In this document: piece after piece, positions 17,601-28,800 of the stretch
How the letters are laid out: each line of letters opens with the position of its first letter
Numbering within the stretch: position 1 is the first letter of the stretch
NCBI RefSeq assembly: GCF_001189295.1
Contig: NZ_CP012159.1
Span: 9,036,501-9,100,500 of the forward strand
Reading direction: 5' to 3'
Source of the DNA: Chondromyces crocatus
GTDB taxonomy: Bacteria > Myxococcota_A > Polyangia > Polyangiales > Polyangiaceae
Length of the DNA stretch: 64,000 nt
Notes under the pieces: generated by a model
Told to the model about the DNA's origin: nothing
The model's input: the letters and a program-made list of their open reading frames with translations, nothing else
Database searches by the model: none
Program-made: the position numbers and the translations under genes

Positions 17601-19430
17601 CGCCTTGAGGATGCCCAGCATCCCCACGAGCATCTCCAGCGAGGTCTGCGCGCAGAGCCCCACCAGGGTCCCAGGGCCCACGCCGAGGCCTGGCGACTGG
17701 AGGTGGTGGGCGAGCTGGTTGGCGCGCTCGTTCAGCGCGCGGTACGTGACTGACGCGAGGCCCTCCCCCGAGACGTTCGCCCATGCCACCGCCATCGCGT
17801 CGGGGGTGCGCTCGACCTGTTGCTCGAAGAGCGCGTGGATGCACCGCACCGGCCCGTCGTCGACCGCAGTCGCATTGCGGGTGACGAGCAGCTCGTCGAG
17901 ATCGGCCTTCGTCAGCAGCGGCAGTGTGGACACCGGCCGATCCGGAGCAGCGACGATCGCGTCGAGCAGGACCAGGAAGCTCCGCGAGATCCGCGCGATG
18001 GTCGACGCATCGAACAGGTCGGTGCTGTACTCCCACTCGCCGACCAGCCGCTCTCCTGCCTCCTTCACGGTCAGCGACAGATCGAACTGGGTGGTGGTGT
18101 TCTCCCAGGGCAGCGTGCCGAGCGTCAGGCCTGGCAAGCGCAGGTCCTCCATGGGGACGTTCTGGAGCGCGAACATCACCTGGAACAGCGGGTTGTAACG
18201 CATGGTGCGCGCCGGCTGGAGCGCGTCGACCAGGCGCTCGAACGGCAGATCCTGGTGTGCATAGGCGTCCAGCGCCACCTGCCGGAGGCGGGACAGCAAG
18301 GTCGCGAAGCTCGGGTCCCCGTGAAGCTCCGCCCGCAAGACCAGCGTGTTGACGAAGCAGCCGATCAGCGGCTCGCTCTCCCGGTGATGGCGCCCGGCGA
18401 TGGGGGTCCCGACGACGAGGTCCTCTTGCCGGCTGAAGCGCGACAGGAGCACCGAGAACGCCGACAGCAGCGTCATGAACAAGGTCGCCCCGCCCTCGTT
18501 TCCGAGTCGCCTCACCGCGCGCGTCAGCGACGGCTCGACCTCGAAGAACATCGAGGCCCCCCGGAAGCTCTGGACCGGCGGCCGCGGGTGATCCGTCGGC
18601 AGCTCCAGCAGCTCCGGCGCCCCATCGAGCTGCTTCCGCCAGTACGCGAGCTGCTTCTCCAGGAACTCACCCTGAAGCGATGCCCGCTGCCAGTGCGCAT
18701 GGTCGGCGAACTGGAGCCGGAGCGCGGGCAAAGGAGACGCCTCTCCCGCACAGAACGCCGCGTACAGCGCCGACAGCTCCCGCCGCAGGATCGCGATCGA
18801 CCAGCCGTCACAGACGATGTGGTGCATCATCAAGAGCAGCGCGTGCGAGCCCTCCGAGAGCCGCAGCAGGGTCGCGCGGAGCAGAGGCCCGGCCTCCAGG
18901 TCGAACGGGCGCCGCGCCTCCTCCGCGAGCCGCCGCTGCAAGGCCTGCGCGGGCTCCTCCTCGGGCAGCACGTCCAGCGCCTCCACCGGGAGACGCAGCG
19001 CCTGCACGGGGCGAACGACCTGCACCGGGGTGCCCTCGACCGCCTCGAAGGTCGTCCGCAGCACCTCGTGCCGCTCGACGAGGGCGTTCAGCGCACGTTC
19101 CAGCGCGGCGACATCGAGCTGCCCCGTCAGCTTCCACAGCGCAGGGATCTTGTAGTCCGCGTTCTCTCCTTCGAGCCGATCCAGGAGCCACAGCCTCATC
19201 TGCGCAAACGAGAGCGGCAGCGGCCCACTTCGATCGACGGGCGTGGGCCCCTTCGTACGCTCCCCCGGCGCGGCCTTCGCCTCCGCCGTGCCCTTCGCCT
19301 CCGCCGTGCCCTTCGCCTCTGCCGTGCCCTTCGCCTCTGCCCTGGCCCCTTGCTGCTGCCGGAGCTTCTCCAGAAGCAGCGCCTGCTTCTCCGGAGAGAG
19401 CTGCTCGAAACGAGAACGTCGTGACTCCAT
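14604..19430 (-). CDS. NRPS, third subunit: C-A-T-E, no thioesterase
   Basis: 1608 residues from the ATG at 19430, chosen because GAGGAG sits 7 bases upstream; a longer start at 19454 is possible. Order: a short N-terminal linker (LSPEKQALLLEKLRQQ) with repeated AEAKGT; a condensation domain (MMHHIVCDGWS); an adenylation domain (IIYTSGSTGKPKG); a carrier domain (FFALGGDSILSIQ, Ser phosphopantetheine site); and an epimerase domain with HHLVMDIVSWWVL matching the E2 consensus HHxxxDxVSWxIL, plus TVGWFVSEYP and FTYFGQYD. Residues at the usual specificity positions read D-G-E-C-L-G-G-V-I-(K), which I cannot assign. Ending on an epimerase without TE is unusual for a last subunit. It acts after the 19509-22805 gene. 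Confidence 0.93.
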   Translation of the reverse strand: MESRRSRFEQLSPEKQALLLEKLRQQQGARAEAKGTAEAKGTAEAKGTAEAKAAPGERTKGPTPVDRSGPLPLSFAQMRLWLLDRLEGENADYKIPALWKLTGQLDVAALERALNALVERHEVLRTTFEAVEGTPVQVVRPVQALRLPVEALDVLPEEEPAQALQRRLAEEARRPFDLEAGPLLRATLLRLSEGSHALLLMMHHIVCDGWSIAILRRELSALYAAFCAGEASPLPALRLQFADHAHWQRASLQGEFLEKQLAYWRKQLDGAPELLELPTDHPRPPVQSFRGASMFFEVEPSLTRAVRRLGNEGGATLFMTLLSAFSVLLSRFSRQEDLVVGTPIAGRHHRESEPLIGCFVNTLVLRAELHGDPSFATLLSRLRQVALDAYAHQDLPFERLVDALQPARTMRYNPLFQVMFALQNVPMEDLRLPGLTLGTLPWENTTTQFDLSLTVKEAGERLVGEWEYSTDLFDASTIARISRSFLVLLDAIVAAPDRPVSTLPLLTKADLDELLVTRNATAVDDGPVRCIHALFEQQVERTPDAMAVAWANVSGEGLASVTYRALNERANQLAHHLQSPGLGVGPGTLVGLCAQTSLEMLVGMLGILKAGGAYVPLDPGYPAERLTYMIEDAQLRVVVTQSALSAVVAPHPVKAVYLDDPEGVIAQCSALNPPCAAQPEDLVYIIYTSGSTGKPKGVMTEHRSLWNLVQFDIATFDLGPKDRVVQLASINFDGSAEEIYPYLGAGGVVFLGDEEMRRSVKRFVDRSIAWGVTAWCLPTAYWHLVCDEIERRGSTLPASLRFALVGGEALLPERVRQWRGFGGGETRLVNGYGPTETTVIATACELASLSEEQVGRGQMPIGVPLSNTQAYVLDRALLPVPVGVAGELHLGGVQVARGYLRRPALTAEKFIPDPFSSTPGARLYRTGDLVRALPDGNLEFLGRADAQVKVRGFRVELGEIESALCQHPQVTQVVVTTREEASRARGTAGSPEGAGHKRIVAYVVTTQPAPAISALRDFLARTLPAYMLPSAFVVLDRLPLTRNGKVDFRALPAPGDVSQRDQGRTVVAPRTPTEARLAAIWAELLGASEVSVDDNFFALGGDSILSIQAVTRANREGIALTPKQIFQFQTIAELAAAVGSARGIEAEQGVLTGEVPLTPVQHAFFSVEQVHPEFFDLSMMLETPPDVQPALLREAVQTLLVQHDALRLRFERRDGVWQSRYADVDASETPFSVVDLAHLPAAEQPAALREADLALLGSLDLAKGPVVRVAFVQLGEGTPGRLIVVVHHLVMDIVSWWVLLDDLLESYQQLRRGEPIALPRKTTSYRAWAERLKQHAQSETLAAELPTWLTLGEAQVAPLPLDVPPSPGCNTFAHLGRVLVTLTEDETRALLTELPSTLGAPIEDALLTALVQAIAGWTGERSRLVELATHGREALPEGVDLSRTVGWFVSEYPVLLTLPDDERPEVALQRVKAQRQGVPGQGAGFEILRYLHDDAAVREALRALPRAEVTFTYFGQYDPMLKADRAFRFAREERPSFYSPTTDRAHYLFNVHGVVMEGRLQISWTYSAKMHHRATVEGLAQEMVVRLRSLSGHAGAMQGEASGVVCES
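19268..19346 (-). repeat. 18-bp tandem repeat at the start of the third NRPS subunit
   Basis: Four near-identical 18-bp units encode AEAKGT repeats in the linker ahead of the condensation domain. The units stay in frame and lie between the putative docking helix and the first catalytic domain, so they lengthen a flexible tether. Confidence 0.8.
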
Positions 19431-19508
19431 CCCGTGACTCCTCGCTTCGACCACCGCGCCACGCGCACGCGGTCGAGCGCTGTGCTTCGTTCCCCAAAGA
19501 GCGCTGAC

Positions 19509-22500
19509 CTAGACCTCTGTCTCTCCCTCGGAGGGCAGCGCATCCATGTCGTCCAGGAGCTGATCCAGGAGGTCACCATCCGCCTGGTCGAGCTGCTGCG
19601 CGATCACGTACGCCGCGAACGAGGCGACCGTCGGGTGCTCGAAGAGCGAGCGCAGGGGCAGCTCCAGCGCGAAAGCATCCTGCGCCCGCGAGACGGCCTG
19701 GGTGGCCAGCAGCGAATGCCCTCCCAGCTCGAAGAAGTTCGCCTCGACGCTCACTGGCCCGGCCCCGAGGACCTCGGCCCAGATGGCCGAAAGCGTCTCC
19801 TCCGCGGGAGAACGTGGCGCCACGAAGCCCGCTTCCCCCACCCCGCACGCGCCGGCCCGCGCCTCGTGCCCGGGCGCAGGGAGCGCCGCCCGGTCCACCT
19901 TGCCATGGGGGGTGAGCGGCAGCGCCGAGAGCCCCACGAATGCTGCCGGGATCATGAACTCCGGCAGCGTCTCCTTCAGCGCCGAGCGCAGCGAAGCGGG
20001 CGTCGGCGCCTCTCCCTCCGGCACCACGTAGGCCGTGAGGCGGCTGTCTCCTGGAGCGTCCTCGCGCACGATCACGGCCGCGTCCTGCACACCAGGGTGC
20101 TGCCGCAGCGCCGCCTCGATCTCCCCCAGCTCCACCCGGTAGCCACGCAGCTTCACCTGCGCGTCCACGCGCCCCACGTAGTCGATGCTGCCGTCCGGCA
20201 AGTAACGCGCCCGATCCCCCGTCCGGTACAGCCGGGCCCCAGGCGCGTCGCTGAACGGATGCGGGATGAACTTCGCCGCCGTCAGCGCCGGCTGGTTCAG
20301 GTAGCCGCGGGCGAGCCCTGCGCCGCCGAGGTACAGCTCCCCGGGCACCCCCACGGGTGTCGGCTCGAAGTTCCGATCGAGCAGGTAGACCTGCATCCCG
20401 GGGAAAGGTCGCCCGATCGGCGGCTTGCGGACACCATCGAGATCCCGCGCGATCGTCGCGGCCACGGTGGACTCCGTAGGACCGTAGCCGTTCATGAACC
20501 GGCGCCCTTTCGCCCAGCGCCGCGTGAGTTCCGCGCTGCATGCCTCGCCCGCCGCGATGACCACCGCCAGATCCGGCAGCCCCTCCGGAGGCGTCACCGC
20601 GAGCGCGGAGGGCGGCAAGATGGCGTGGGTGATCCGCTGCGCGCGCAGGGTCCGGGCCAGCGGCTCCCCGGGCATCAGCGACGTCGCCGGGCCGAGCACC
20701 AGGCACGCCCCCGCGCCGAGCGCCAGGAAGGCGTCCGCCACGAAGGCATCGAAGCCGAACGAGAAGAACTGCAACCCACGGCTGTCGGGCGTCACCGCGA
20801 ACCGCTCCGGCACCGCCTCGATCAGGTTGCACACCCCCCCGTGCTCCACCAGCACCCCCTTCGGTCGGCCCGTGGAGCCCGAGGTGTAGATCACGTACGC
20901 CAGGGATCGCGACGTCACCGCGCTCTCCGGGTTCCCCTGGGGCCTCGCCGCGATCACTGCCTCCTCCGCATCGAGCAGCACCACCTCGGCCCCGCGCGTG
21001 GGCAGCCGCTCGCCGAGGCGCTGCTGCGTCACCAGCACCGACACCGCGGCGTCCCGCAGCATGTACGCGAGCCGGTCGGTCGGGTAGTCCGGGTCGAAGG
21101 GCACGTATGCCCCTCCGGCCTTGAGGATTCCCAGGAACCCGATCACCATCGCCGGCGACCGCTCGACGCAGATGCCCACCCGCATCTCGGGCCCCACCCC
21201 CAGCCCTTGCAGGTGGTGCGCGAGCTGGTTCGCGCGCGCGTTCACTTCGCCATAGGTGAGCTGCTGCTCCTCGAACACCAGCGCCACCGCCTCCGGCGTG
21301 CGCGCCGCCTGCGCCTCGAACAGGTGGTGCGCGCAGGCTCCCCGTGGCGGCTTCGCTGGCGTCGCGCTCCAGTCGACCAGGATGCGCGCACGCTCCTCCC
21401 GGCCGAGTAGCGGGAGGCGACCGAGCTTTCGCGCCGGGTCCTCGCTCATCCCTTCCAGCGCCGTCCCCAGGTGCCCCAGCATGCGCGCGATCGTCGCGCG
21501 GTCGAACCGCTGCGCGTCGTAGCTGATGCGCAGGAGGAGCGCGTCCTTCACGGTCGCCACGACGGTGAGCGGGTAGTTGGTTTCCGCCACGCCGCGCATC
21601 TGCTCGAAGCGAAGCTCGCCCGGCCTCCCCGGCTCCGCGCCCGCCGACGGGTAGTTCTCGAACACCAGCAAACTCTCGAAGAGCGGACTCCCGGCGGGCA
21701 CCTCGCTCACCCGCTGGATCTCCGAGAGCGCCAGGTACGAGAACTGCTCGTTCTCCAGGTGCTGCGCTTGCAGCGCCTCGAGCCACGGGAGGAGCGGCGC
21801 CGCGTCGGAGACCGACGCCCGGACCGGGAGCGTGTTGATGAACAGCCCCACCATCGACTCCACCCCGCCGAGCGCACCGGGACGTCCCGCGACCGTCGCC
21901 CCGAAGACCACCTCGGTCTCACCGCTGTAGCGCGAAAGGACCAGCGCCCAGGCCCCCTGCACCAGCGTGTTCAACGTCAGGTGCTGCTGGCGCGAGAAAG
22001 CCTGGAGCTTGCTCGTCAGCGCCTCGGAGAGGCGGAGCGCTTCGAGAGCGTGAGGCCCCTCCGCCTCCCCCACCTTCGCGCCCCCCTCCGCCGAAGCCTC
22101 CGCAGAGACCCCCTCGCTCGGGGCGCACCGCGTCTCGCTCGGAGCGCACAGCGTGTCGACGTGCAGCGGGATCGGCCCCGCGAAGCCCGCCAGCGCTGCC
22201 CGCCAGTGCGCCTTCGCCTTCTCGGCATCCTGCGCCTTCAGCCAGGTGATGTAGTCCCGGTACGGCCGCACCGGCGAGAGCTGGAGCACTTCGCCGCGCA
22301 CCTGCGCCCGGTAGACCGAGAGCACCTCGTTCAGGAGGATCGGCAGCGACCAGCCATCGAAGAGCAGGTGGTGGTGGCTCCACAGCAGCTCGTGCACCTC
22401 GTCCTCCACGCGCACCAGCGTGAAGCGCATGAGCGGCGCTTCATCCAGGCGGATCCCCGACGCCTTGTCGGCCTGCACGATCGCCTCGAAGCGCGCCGTG

Positions 22501-22805
22501 CGCTCCACTGCCGGAAGCTCGCGCAGGTCGTGCTGCACCCATGGGGGCGAGGCCGTCGTGTGGGCGATCTGCAAGGGCTCGTTCAGCTCCTCCCAGTGGA
22601 AGGAGCTGCGCAGCACCGGGTGGCGCGCGACCACCCGATCCCACGCCTGCCGGAGCGCGTCGACCCGCAGCTTCCCGCGCAGGGTGAAGACGATCTGCTC
22701 GAGATAGGCCCCTCGCTCCGGCGCAACCAGGGCATGAAACAGCATGCCCTGCTGCATCGGAGAGAGCTCGTAGACATCCTCGACGCCAGCATCCTCCACG
22801 GTCAT
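19509..22805 (-). CDS. NRPS, second subunit: C-A-T
   Basis: 1098 residues; the ATG at 22805 is 3 bases past the stop of the upstream NRPS gene, so translation is coupled. The N-terminus (VEDVYELSPMQQGMLFH) is the acceptor-type start of condensation domains that follow an epimerase, with active-site HHHLLFDGWS. The adenylation domain has VIYTSGSTGRPKG, NGYGPTESTVAA and YRTGDRARY. Specificity positions read D-A-A-I-I-A-G-V-A-(K), suggesting a hydrophobic substrate without a firm match. The carrier domain has FFELGGHSLLATQ. The C-terminus ends in an acidic helix (DQLLDDMDALPSEGE) suited to docking with the next subunit. It adds residue 3 of the predicted product. Confidence 0.93.
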   Translation of the reverse strand: MTVEDAGVEDVYELSPMQQGMLFHALVAPERGAYLEQIVFTLRGKLRVDALRQAWDRVVARHPVLRSSFHWEELNEPLQIAHTTASPPWVQHDLRELPAVERTARFEAIVQADKASGIRLDEAPLMRFTLVRVEDEVHELLWSHHHLLFDGWSLPILLNEVLSVYRAQVRGEVLQLSPVRPYRDYITWLKAQDAEKAKAHWRAALAGFAGPIPLHVDTLCAPSETRCAPSEGVSAEASAEGGAKVGEAEGPHALEALRLSEALTSKLQAFSRQQHLTLNTLVQGAWALVLSRYSGETEVVFGATVAGRPGALGGVESMVGLFINTLPVRASVSDAAPLLPWLEALQAQHLENEQFSYLALSEIQRVSEVPAGSPLFESLLVFENYPSAGAEPGRPGELRFEQMRGVAETNYPLTVVATVKDALLLRISYDAQRFDRATIARMLGHLGTALEGMSEDPARKLGRLPLLGREERARILVDWSATPAKPPRGACAHHLFEAQAARTPEAVALVFEEQQLTYGEVNARANQLAHHLQGLGVGPEMRVGICVERSPAMVIGFLGILKAGGAYVPFDPDYPTDRLAYMLRDAAVSVLVTQQRLGERLPTRGAEVVLLDAEEAVIAARPQGNPESAVTSRSLAYVIYTSGSTGRPKGVLVEHGGVCNLIEAVPERFAVTPDSRGLQFFSFGFDAFVADAFLALGAGACLVLGPATSLMPGEPLARTLRAQRITHAILPPSALAVTPPEGLPDLAVVIAAGEACSAELTRRWAKGRRFMNGYGPTESTVAATIARDLDGVRKPPIGRPFPGMQVYLLDRNFEPTPVGVPGELYLGGAGLARGYLNQPALTAAKFIPHPFSDAPGARLYRTGDRARYLPDGSIDYVGRVDAQVKLRGYRVELGEIEAALRQHPGVQDAAVIVREDAPGDSRLTAYVVPEGEAPTPASLRSALKETLPEFMIPAAFVGLSALPLTPHGKVDRAALPAPGHEARAGACGVGEAGFVAPRSPAEETLSAIWAEVLGAGPVSVEANFFELGGHSLLATQAVSRAQDAFALELPLRSLFEHPTVASFAAYVIAQQLDQADGDLLDQLLDDMDALPSEGETEV

Positions 22806-22808
22806 CTC

Positions 22809-25800
22809 CTACTTCGCCTTCGCGCGCTTCACTTTGCCCAGCAGCTTGTCGAGCTGCCGCTGATCGAGCTTCGACGCCGAGAAGTCCGACGGCGTATGCC
22901 CCCCAGCTTCCGGCGCCTTGCAGTGCGCGATCAGCGCGCGCAGCGCCTCGACGTATCCCGACGACAGGCGCTCCACGGTCGCGCGCTCCAGGACCTTCTC
23001 GCCGTACTCCCAGACCGTGTCCAGCTTGCCACCCCGGATCACCGCTCCCACGGCGAGCCGGTGGCTGCGCTTCCCGCGCGGGCTCTGCGCGAGCTTCCAC
23101 ACGCTCGCCGTCCCCAGCACGCTCGACGCCGAGAGCACCTGATCGAACTGCCCGAGGTAGTTGAAGCTCACCTCCGCCGCAGGGTGCGCACGCAAGGCGC
23201 TCCGCACCGCCTCGTCACGGCGCAGGTATCGGAGCAAGCCGTGGCCGATGCCGCGCCCGGGCAGCTTGCGGAGCTGCTCCTTCACCGACTTCAGCGCCTC
23301 GCCCACACCCGCCTCGCCGCGCCCCTCCCCTGTCACGGGAAGCGCCAGCCGCACCGGGAACATCGTCGTGAACCACCCCACGGTGCGCGACAGGTCGGCG
23401 TCGAACAGGTCCTCACGACCATGCCCCTCCAGATCGACCCGCAAGGAGGGGCTCCCCGTCCACCGCGCGATGGCCTGCACCAGCGCCGTCAGGAGCACGT
23501 CGTTGATCTGCGTGTGGTAGACGGACGGCACGTCCTGGAGCAGCGCGCGCGTCTCCTCTTCGGTCAAGGAAGCCGTCACCGACGCGGCGGTCGCCATGGT
23601 GTCGAGGCCGAGGCCCGAGCCGACGTCGCGCGGCAACGGACGGTCCTCTCCCGCCGGCCGGTTCCAGAACGAGAGCTCGGACGCGACCGCGTCGGACTGC
23701 GCGTGCGCTTCGAGACGCCTCGCCCACGCCTGGAACGACGTGGTCTTCGCCGGGAGCCGGACGACCTCGCCCCGGACGAGCTGCTCGTAGGCGGTGCCGA
23801 GATCCTCCAGCAGAATCCGCCACGAGATGCCGTCCACGGCCAGGTGGTGGACGACGAAGAGCAGCCACCCCGGTTGACCTTCTCCACGCGAGAAGAACGC
23901 GAGGCGCGCGATCGGTCCCCGCGCGAGATCGAGGCGCCGCTGGAAGTCCTCTTCGGCCCGCAGCATCGCCGCCTCCTGCTCGCTGGCCGGCAGATGCGAC
24001 AGGTCCACGACGACGAACGCCCTCCGCTCCGGGGGCACCGCCGCGAGGGCATCGTCCACCGGGGCATTCACCTGCACGAAGCCGTCAGGTGACGGCGTGT
24101 AGCGCAGCCGCAGGGCGTCGTGGTGCCGCAGCAGGTGGCCGAAGGCCTGCTCCAGGGGCTCTGCGCGGAGACCCGCGGGCGTCACCAGCAGCGCCGACTG
24201 GTTGAAGTGGTGCGGCTCCGAAAGGTCCTGCTCGAAGAACCAGCGCTGGATGGGCGTCAGCGGCACTGCGCCCGTCACCTCCCCTTGCGCTGCCTCCACC
24301 GCGTGCGCTCCAGGCCGCGTGGCGTCGCCTGCCTTCGTGGCGTCGAGCTCCGCCGCCAACCTGCCCACCGTCTGGTGCTGGAAGAGCAGCTTGGGCGTGA
24401 TCTCCAGGCCCACCCGCCGCGCGCGCGACACCACCTGGATGCTCAGGATCGAGTCCCCACCCAGCTCGAAGAAGTTGTCGTCGACGCGCACCTCCGGCAC
24501 GCGCAGCACCTCCGACCAGATCCTCGCCAGCGTCACCTCGGTCGGCGTCCGCGGCGCCTCCTGGGACGCACCGGCGAGAGCGCGGCTCGTGGCAGGATCG
24601 GGCAGCGCGCGAACATCGACCTTGCCGCTCGTGGTGAGCGGCAGCGCCTCCACCAGCACGAACGCGGTGGGCACCATGTAGCTGGGCAGCTTCCCGGCGA
24701 TGAACTGGCGCACCGCCTCCACGTCGAGCGGCGGCTCCCGCGGCACCACGTAGGCCACGAGCCGCTTGTTGCCCGTTCCCTCTTCGCGGACCGTGAGGAA
24801 CGCTTGCTGCACCCCGGGGTGACCGCTCAGCGCCGCCTCGATCTCGCCCAGTTCGATGCGGAACCCCCGGATCTTCACCTGGCTGTCGAGGCGGCCCAGG
24901 TACTCCAGCCGCCCGTCCGCGCGCAGGCGCGCCAGATCGCCCGTCTTGTAGAGGCGCTCCGATTTCGGGGCGAGGAGAGGGTTCCGGATGAAGCGCTCCG
25001 CAGTCAGCTCCGGTCGCCGCCAGTACCCCCGCGAGAGCCCCACGCCCCCGATGTGCAGCTCGCCAGGGGCGCCTACGGGCACGAGCTGGTGGTGCCGATC
25101 CAGGAGGTAGATCTGCGTGTTTCCGAGCGGCCGCCCGATCGGCACCAGCTCCGGCTCGGGGTCGTCGCAGTGCTGGAGCGTCGCCGTCACCGTGGCCTCG
25201 GTCGGGCCGTACCCGTTGAAGAGCTGCGGCGGTGGAGACAGGTGCGCCACCGCCTCGTGGAAGCGCCGCACCTTCTCGAGCTGCGCTTCCTCGCCTCCAA
25301 CGATCACCAGCCGCACGGTGGGCGGGACGCGCGGATCCCGTGGCCCCAGCTCCGCCGTGAGCTGGTGCCAGAACGCCGTCGGGAAGTTGAGGACCGTCGC
25401 GCCCCAGGCCCGGCAGGTGCTCCAGAAATCGTCGCTGGAGTGCAGCATCGCCTCGGTGCGCAAGAGCAAGGTCGCGCCCCGCGTGAGGCACGGGAAGATC
25501 TCCTCCACCGCCGTATCGAAGCTGATCGATGCGAATTGCAGGATGCGATCCTGCCGGGTCACCCCGTACCACTCCGCCGCCGTCGTGGCGAAGTTCATCA
25601 GCGCGCGGTGCTCGATCATCACCCCCTTCGGCGTTCCCGTGGAGCCCGAGGTGTAGATGACGTACGCCAGGTGGTGCGGTCGCGCCGCGCCCGGAAGATC
25701 GCTCTCGTCGCGCGCGCCGATCGTGGCCCAGTCGGCATCGAGCGACACTGCCGTCACCGGGTGCGCTTCGAACCGCCCTCGCAAGCTCGCCTGCGTGAGC

Positions 25801-28800
25801 AGCACCGTGATCTCCGCGTCCGCGAGCACGCTCGCCACCCGCTCGTCCGGGTACGCCGGATCGATGGGCACGTACGCGCCCCCCGCCTTGAGCACGCCCA
25901 GCAGGCCGACGACCATCTCCAGCGATCGCTCGACGCAGAGGCCGACGAGCCTCTCCGGCCCCACGCCGAGCCCGCGCAGGTGCCGTGCGAGCTGGTTCGC
26001 CCGCGCGTTCAGCGTGCGGTAGGTCCACGAGCGCCCCTCGACCACCACCGCGACGGCCTCGGGCGTACGCGCCACCTGCTGCTCGAAGATTTCATGCGCA
26101 CAGCGCTCGGCCGGGAAGTCGTTCTCCGTCGCGTTCCAGTCGTCGATCCACCGCTGCTGCGCCTCCGTCAGGAAGGGCAGCTCCGAGAGCCTGGCCGACG
26201 GGTTCGCCACGATGCCGCCGAGCAGGTTCCGGTACTGCGCTTCCATCCGCGCGATGGTCTCGGGCTCGAAGATGTCGCTGTTGTATTCCCAGATGACGGA
26301 GATGCCCGGTGTGGAAGCCTCGTCCCGGTTCGCGAGGCGCTGCTCCGCGTGGGGGATGGCCACCACGTCGAGATCGAACTTCGCCGAGCCATTGCCGAGC
26401 GCCACCTCCATGTCGATGGACAGCCCCGGCAACCGCAAGCTCGGCAGCGGCGCGTCGTGGAAGCTGAACATCGCCTGGAAGAGCGGGTTGTAGCTCAGGT
26501 CGCGGGCCGGCTTCAGCGCCTCCACCACCTTGTCGAACGGCAGGTCCTCGTGCGCGTACGCATCGAGCGTCACCTGACGCACCTGGGCCAGAAGCTCCTG
26601 GAACGTCGGGTCGCCGTCGATCTGCGTGCGCAGGACCAGGTTGTTGACGATCATCCCGATGAGGCCCTCCACCTCGCGGGATCGCCGGTTCGCGACCGCC
26701 GAGCCGACGCAGAGATCGTCCTGCCCGCTGTAGCGACGAAGCAGGATCAGGAACGCGGCGAGCATGGTCATGAACAGCGTGCTCTGCTCGCGGCGGCACA
26801 GCGCGCGCAGCCCCTCGCTCAGCGCCCCGGAAAGCTCGACCCGGAGCTGGCGCCCCTGGAACCGCTGCTCCGGAGGGCGCGGCCGGTCCAGCGGCAGCGC
26901 CAGCAAGGGCGGGCTTCCCGAGAGCTGCTCTTTCCAGTACGCGAGCTGCGCCTGGGCCGCTGGGCTCGACACCCAGCGCCGCTGCCAGCTCGCGTAGTCG
27001 ACGAACTGGAGCGCCGGCTCGGGGAGCGGCGAGGGCTCGCCGCGCACGTAGGCCTGGTAGACCACGAGCAGCTCGCGCAGGAACAGCGCCGCCGACCAGC
27101 CATCGTGCACCATGTGGTGCTCGACGTGGGTCAAGAGGTGCTCGTCGTCGCCCAGCCGGAGCAGCGACCACCGCACCAGCGGGAGCCGATCGAGGTGGAA
27201 GACCCCCCTCGCCTCCGCCCCGACGAGGCGCTCCACCTCGGCGCCCCGCGCCTCGGACGAGAGGCCGCGGAGATCCACGATCGGCACCTCGATCGCGGGC
27301 GCCGGGTGGATCACCTGCACGAGCCGCCCGTCCACCGTCGGGAACGTCGTCCTGTAGATCTCGTGGCGGCGCACCATCTCGCCGAGGGCGCGCACCAGCG
27401 CTGCCACGTCGAGCCGCCCCTCGAAGCGCACCTTGGACTGGGCCTGGTACGCCGTCCCTTCGGGCGACATCTGCTCGATGAAGTGAACCCGTTCCTGCGC
27501 GAAGGAGACGGGCATCCTCGCCTCCCGAGGCGCCCGGACCAGCGCGACCCCCTGCCCCTGCGGCGCGAGGTCCCCGTGCGCCGCCCGGTGCGCCGTGATG
27601 TGGCTGGAGAGCCCCGCGACCGTCGGGTTCTCGAACAGGCTCTTCAACGAGATGTGCTCCCCGAACCGCTCGCGCACCCGGGAAAGGAGCTGGATGGCCG
27701 TCAGCGAGTGCCCTCCCAGATCCAGGAAGCTGTCGTGCACCCCGATCGACGCGACCCCGAGCACCTCCGACCAGAGGGAAGCCAGCGTCTCCTCCGTGGC
27801 GTCCCGGGGTGCGACGAGCCCCGCTGCGCCCTCCGAACGAGAGAGCGCCGCCCAGTCCGGCGCAGGGAGGCTCTCCGCGTCGACCTTCCCGCTGGGCGAG
27901 AGCGGCAGTGCCTCCAGCGCGACGAAGGCCGCCGGCACCATGAACTCGGGCAGGCTGCGGCACAGAAATGCGCGCAGGGCGCCCCCGTCCAGCGTTCCCG
28001 CCACGGCGCTCGATGGCGAGGCAGCAGGCGCTCCCTGCACAGGCTGCGGCACCACGTAGGCGACCAGCCGCGGATCTCCTGGCTGATCCTCGCGGACGCG
28101 CACGGTGGCGTCCCGCACCTCGGGGTGGCGGTGCAGGGCCGCCTCGATCTCGCCCAGCTCGATGCGGAAGCCGCGCAGCTTCACCTGCGCATCCAGCCGC
28201 CCGAGGAACTCCAGACGTCCATCCGGCAAGAGGCGCGCGAGATCTCCCGTCTTGTAGAGCCGAGCGCCGGGGACGTCGCTGAAGGGGTGCGCGATGAACC
28301 TGGCTTGCGTCAGCGCAGGCTGGCGGAGATACCCGCGGGCGAGCCCGATGCCGCCCACGTGCAGCTCGCCGGGCACGCCAGCCGGTGTGGGTCGCAGGAA
28401 CTCGTCGAGGACGAAGACCTCCACACCCGGGAGGGGACGCCCGATCGGCAGCCGTGACGCCCCCTCCTCGAAGCGCTCGGTCGTGGCGCACACGGTGCAT
28501 TCCGTCGGGCCGTAGGCGTTGGTGAAGCTCCGCCCCTGGCTCCACCGCTGCGCCAGGCTGGGCGGGCACACCTCGCCGGCCACGATGAGGTGCCGGAGCG
28601 CCGGTAGCGCCGCGACGGGCGTCACCGCGAGCGCCGAGGGCGGCAAGGTGACGTGCGTGATGCGCTGCTCGCGCAGCGTCTGGAGCAAGCTGGGGCCGGG
28701 CATCGACGCGGCCCGAGAGGTCAGCGTGAGGCGCGCTCCCGTGGCGAGTGCCATCACGATCTCCCAGATCGACGCGTCGAAGCTGAGCGACGCGAACTGG

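Noticed and set aside
24120-28457. 1445-codon open frame on the plus strand.
   Set aside because: It lies entirely antisense inside the first NRPS gene and has no domain; long antisense frames are expected in GC-rich coding DNA. The similar frames at 15309-17753, 17820-19424, 21471-24092 and 26092-28860 were dropped for the same reason.
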